NCBI GenBank assembly: GCA_020850025.1
Contig: JADZFI010000389.1
Location: 1-7,376, forward strand
From: Saprospiraceae bacterium
GTDB lineage: Bacteria; Bacteroidota; Bacteroidia; Chitinophagales; Saprospiraceae
Reading direction: 5' to 3'
Length of the DNA stretch: 7,376 nt
Positions within the stretch are counted from its first letter, which is position 1. Each line of letters opens with the position of its first letter. This document shows, one piece after another, positions 6,176-7,376 of the stretch. Position numbers and translations under genes: made by a program. The notes under the pieces are model-generated. The model ran no database searches and had not been told where the DNA came from. It was given only the letters and a program-made list of their open reading frames with translations.

Positions 6176-7376
6176 CTATTCTCTCACCACCTTTTCCATG
6201 GTGGCAAACAACTCCGGGGCATCTATGGGTTTGGTTACCCATGCATCCATACCTGCCACCCGACATTTTTCCAGTTCTTCCTGGACAGCATTTGCGGTGA
6301 GCGCAATAATAGGCAGCGTAGCCCATTTTGGGTTGGATCGAATACGGCGGGTAGCTTCCAGACCATCCATTACCGGCATTTTAACATCCATGAGTACCAG
6401 ATCATAGGGGCCGGCTGAGTCCATTTTTTCCAATGCAACCTGACCGTTTTCAGCCACTTCAATTTGGGCCTCCGGGATGCGTTGCTGCAAAAGCTCAATG
6501 GCAAGCATTTGATTGAAAAAGGTGTCCTCAACCAATAAAATCCGGATTGCACCAAAATCGTAAGGACGGGATTCCACCGGCACAATTTCATCTACAGAAG
6601 AATCATCCGGCAAAAACGATAGCACTACCCGGATACACGTGCCCATTCCAGGTTCACTCTCCATTGTAATGGTTCCTCCCTGCTGCTCCACCAGGTCCTT
6701 TGTAATACTGAGGCCAAGGCCGGTACCGCCATACTGTGCGGAAATATCATCGTCTGCCTGCTGGAAACTCTCAAACACCCTGGGAAGCTGTTCCGGTGCA
6801 ATGCCTATGCCGGTATCAACCACCGTAAACCCTATCTTAACAGCCGCCCCAACTTCAGGTGTTTCTGTTGCCTCAATCAACAGCTCCACTTTGCCTTTTT
6901 CTGTAAATTTAATGGCGTTACCTAACAGATTGGTAAGTATCTGATTTAACCTCACAGGATCACCAATTAAACGAAGCGGCGTTCCAGGCGCCACCTGAAT
7001 GGCAAAAGAAAGCCCTTTTTCCTCAGCCTTGAACCCAAGGGTATTTTCCAAATGTTTGACAATCCAATCGAGATCAAATGGTTTTTGCTGGAAAGTAAAT
7101 TTGCCCGATTCGATTTTTACCTGATCGAGCACATCGTTGATGATCACGAGCAGGTGTTCGGAACTTTGGCGGATAGCGTCGGCGTATTCGCTCTGTTTGG
7201 GAGGAAGTTTGCTTTCTGTGAGCAGCCGACTTAAGCCCAGAATAGCGTTCATAGGTGTGCGGATCTCGTGGCTCATATTGGCCAGGAACCGGGTTTTATA
7301 CCGGGCATTTTGTTCTGCCAGCTCCTTTTGCTGCATCAGTTCCCGGTTGTCTTCCCTGTTTCGCCAAAACAGATAG
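6176..7376 (-). CDS. Hybrid sensor histidine kinase, HisKA-HATPase_c-receiver (partial, N-terminus off window)
   Basis: The frame is open to the window edge; about 399 residues are visible. Counting from the Met at 7336, which is not the true start, the dimerisation domain carries the phosphorylated His23 in FLANMSHEIRTPMNAILG. The ATPase domain has the N box with Asn140 (TNLLGNAIKFT), G1 DTGIGI (174-179), an F box near FESFQQAD, and G2 GGTGLGLSI (203-211). A C-terminal receiver follows (~264-386): Glu270/Asp271, phosphoacceptor Asp317 (LMDVKMP), Thr347 and Lys369 (VTKPID). Upstream of Met 7336 the frame reads YLFWRNREDNREL, like the end of a membrane helix running into a signalling coiled coil; the sensor region is not visible. 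The protein ends right after the receiver with no fused Hpt, so it needs an external phosphotransfer protein. The convergent Hpt gene next door is the obvious candidate. Confidence 0.95.
   Translation of the reverse strand, partial: YLFWRNREDNRELMQQKELAEQNARYKTRFLANMSHEIRTPMNAILGLSRLLTESKLPPKQSEYADAIRQSSEHLLVIINDVLDQVKIESGKFTFQQKPFDLDWIVKHLENTLGFKAEEKGLSFAIQVAPGTPLRLIGDPVRLNQILTNLLGNAIKFTEKGKVELLIEATETPEVGAAVKIGFTVVDTGIGIAPEQLPRVFESFQQADDDISAQYGGTGLGLSITKDLVEQQGGTITMESEPGMGTCIRVVLSFLPDDSSVDEIVPVESRPYDFGAIRILLVEDTFFNQMLAIELLQQRIPEAQIEVAENGQVALEKMDSAGPYDLVLMDVKMPVMDGLEATRRIRSNPKWATLPIIALTANAVQEELEKCRVAGMDAWVTKPIDAPELFATMEKVVRE

Noticed and set aside
6105..6326. Minus-strand ORF ending in repeated MYDLRL peptides
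   Set aside because: The peptide repeat is only the 21-bp DNA repeat translated out of frame, and the upstream part is a shadow of the kinase receiver domain.
7337..7376. Met at 7336 as the true start of the hybrid kinase
   Set aside because: The frame continues upstream without a stop to the window edge and reads like a membrane helix end plus coiled coil, so the gene continues outside.

Overview
The window looks like a chromosomal segment of a member of Bacteroidota, plausibly a Saprospiria/Chitinophagia-type bacterium. This rests on protein families and style: a large secreted protein with a TANFOR-like module, a POTRA-less BamA/D15-type barrel, a hybrid histidine kinase with separate Hpt and OmpR-type partners, and starts without clear Shine-Dalgarno sequences. 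The genus is inference; no rRNA or marker gene is present.

Layout. (1) Bases 1-2908, minus strand: one uninterrupted reading frame, the N-terminal ~969 residues of a very large exported protein whose C-terminus lies beyond base 1. The many plus-strand ORFs over it are shadows. (2) 2909-3124: a divergent intergenic region carrying a heptanucleotide repeat array. (3) 3125-4267, plus: an outer-membrane beta-barrel protein of the bacterial surface antigen (D15/BamA) type. (4) 4305-4853, minus, convergent with it: an uncharacterised four-helix membrane protein. (5) 4854-5017: a divergent promoter region. (6) 5018-5698, plus: an OmpR-family response regulator. (7) 5699-5834: a repeat-rich spacer with a perfect 23-bp tandem duplication followed by a hairpin-rich REP-like element. 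(8) 5835-6113, plus: a small stand-alone Hpt protein. (9) 6118-6172: a second heptanucleotide array, in the opposite orientation to the first, filling the convergent gap. (10) 6176-7376, minus: the C-terminal part of a hybrid sensor kinase (HisKA, HATPase_c, receiver) whose N-terminal sensor is off the window.

How they fit together. The kinase ends with a receiver domain and has no Hpt of its own, while a free Hpt protein and an OmpR-type regulator lie next to it. Together they would make a complete His-Asp-His-Asp phosphorelay split over three genes. The sensed signal and the target genes are not visible. The two surface proteins and the small membrane protein show no direct link to the relay beyond proximity.

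The most unusual non-coding signal is a set of short repeats pressed against the stop codons of the phosphorelay genes, including two inverted arrays of a 7-bp unit about 3 kb apart that share an exact 22-bp match. I did not find convincing evidence of a wholly new enzymatic or defence system.
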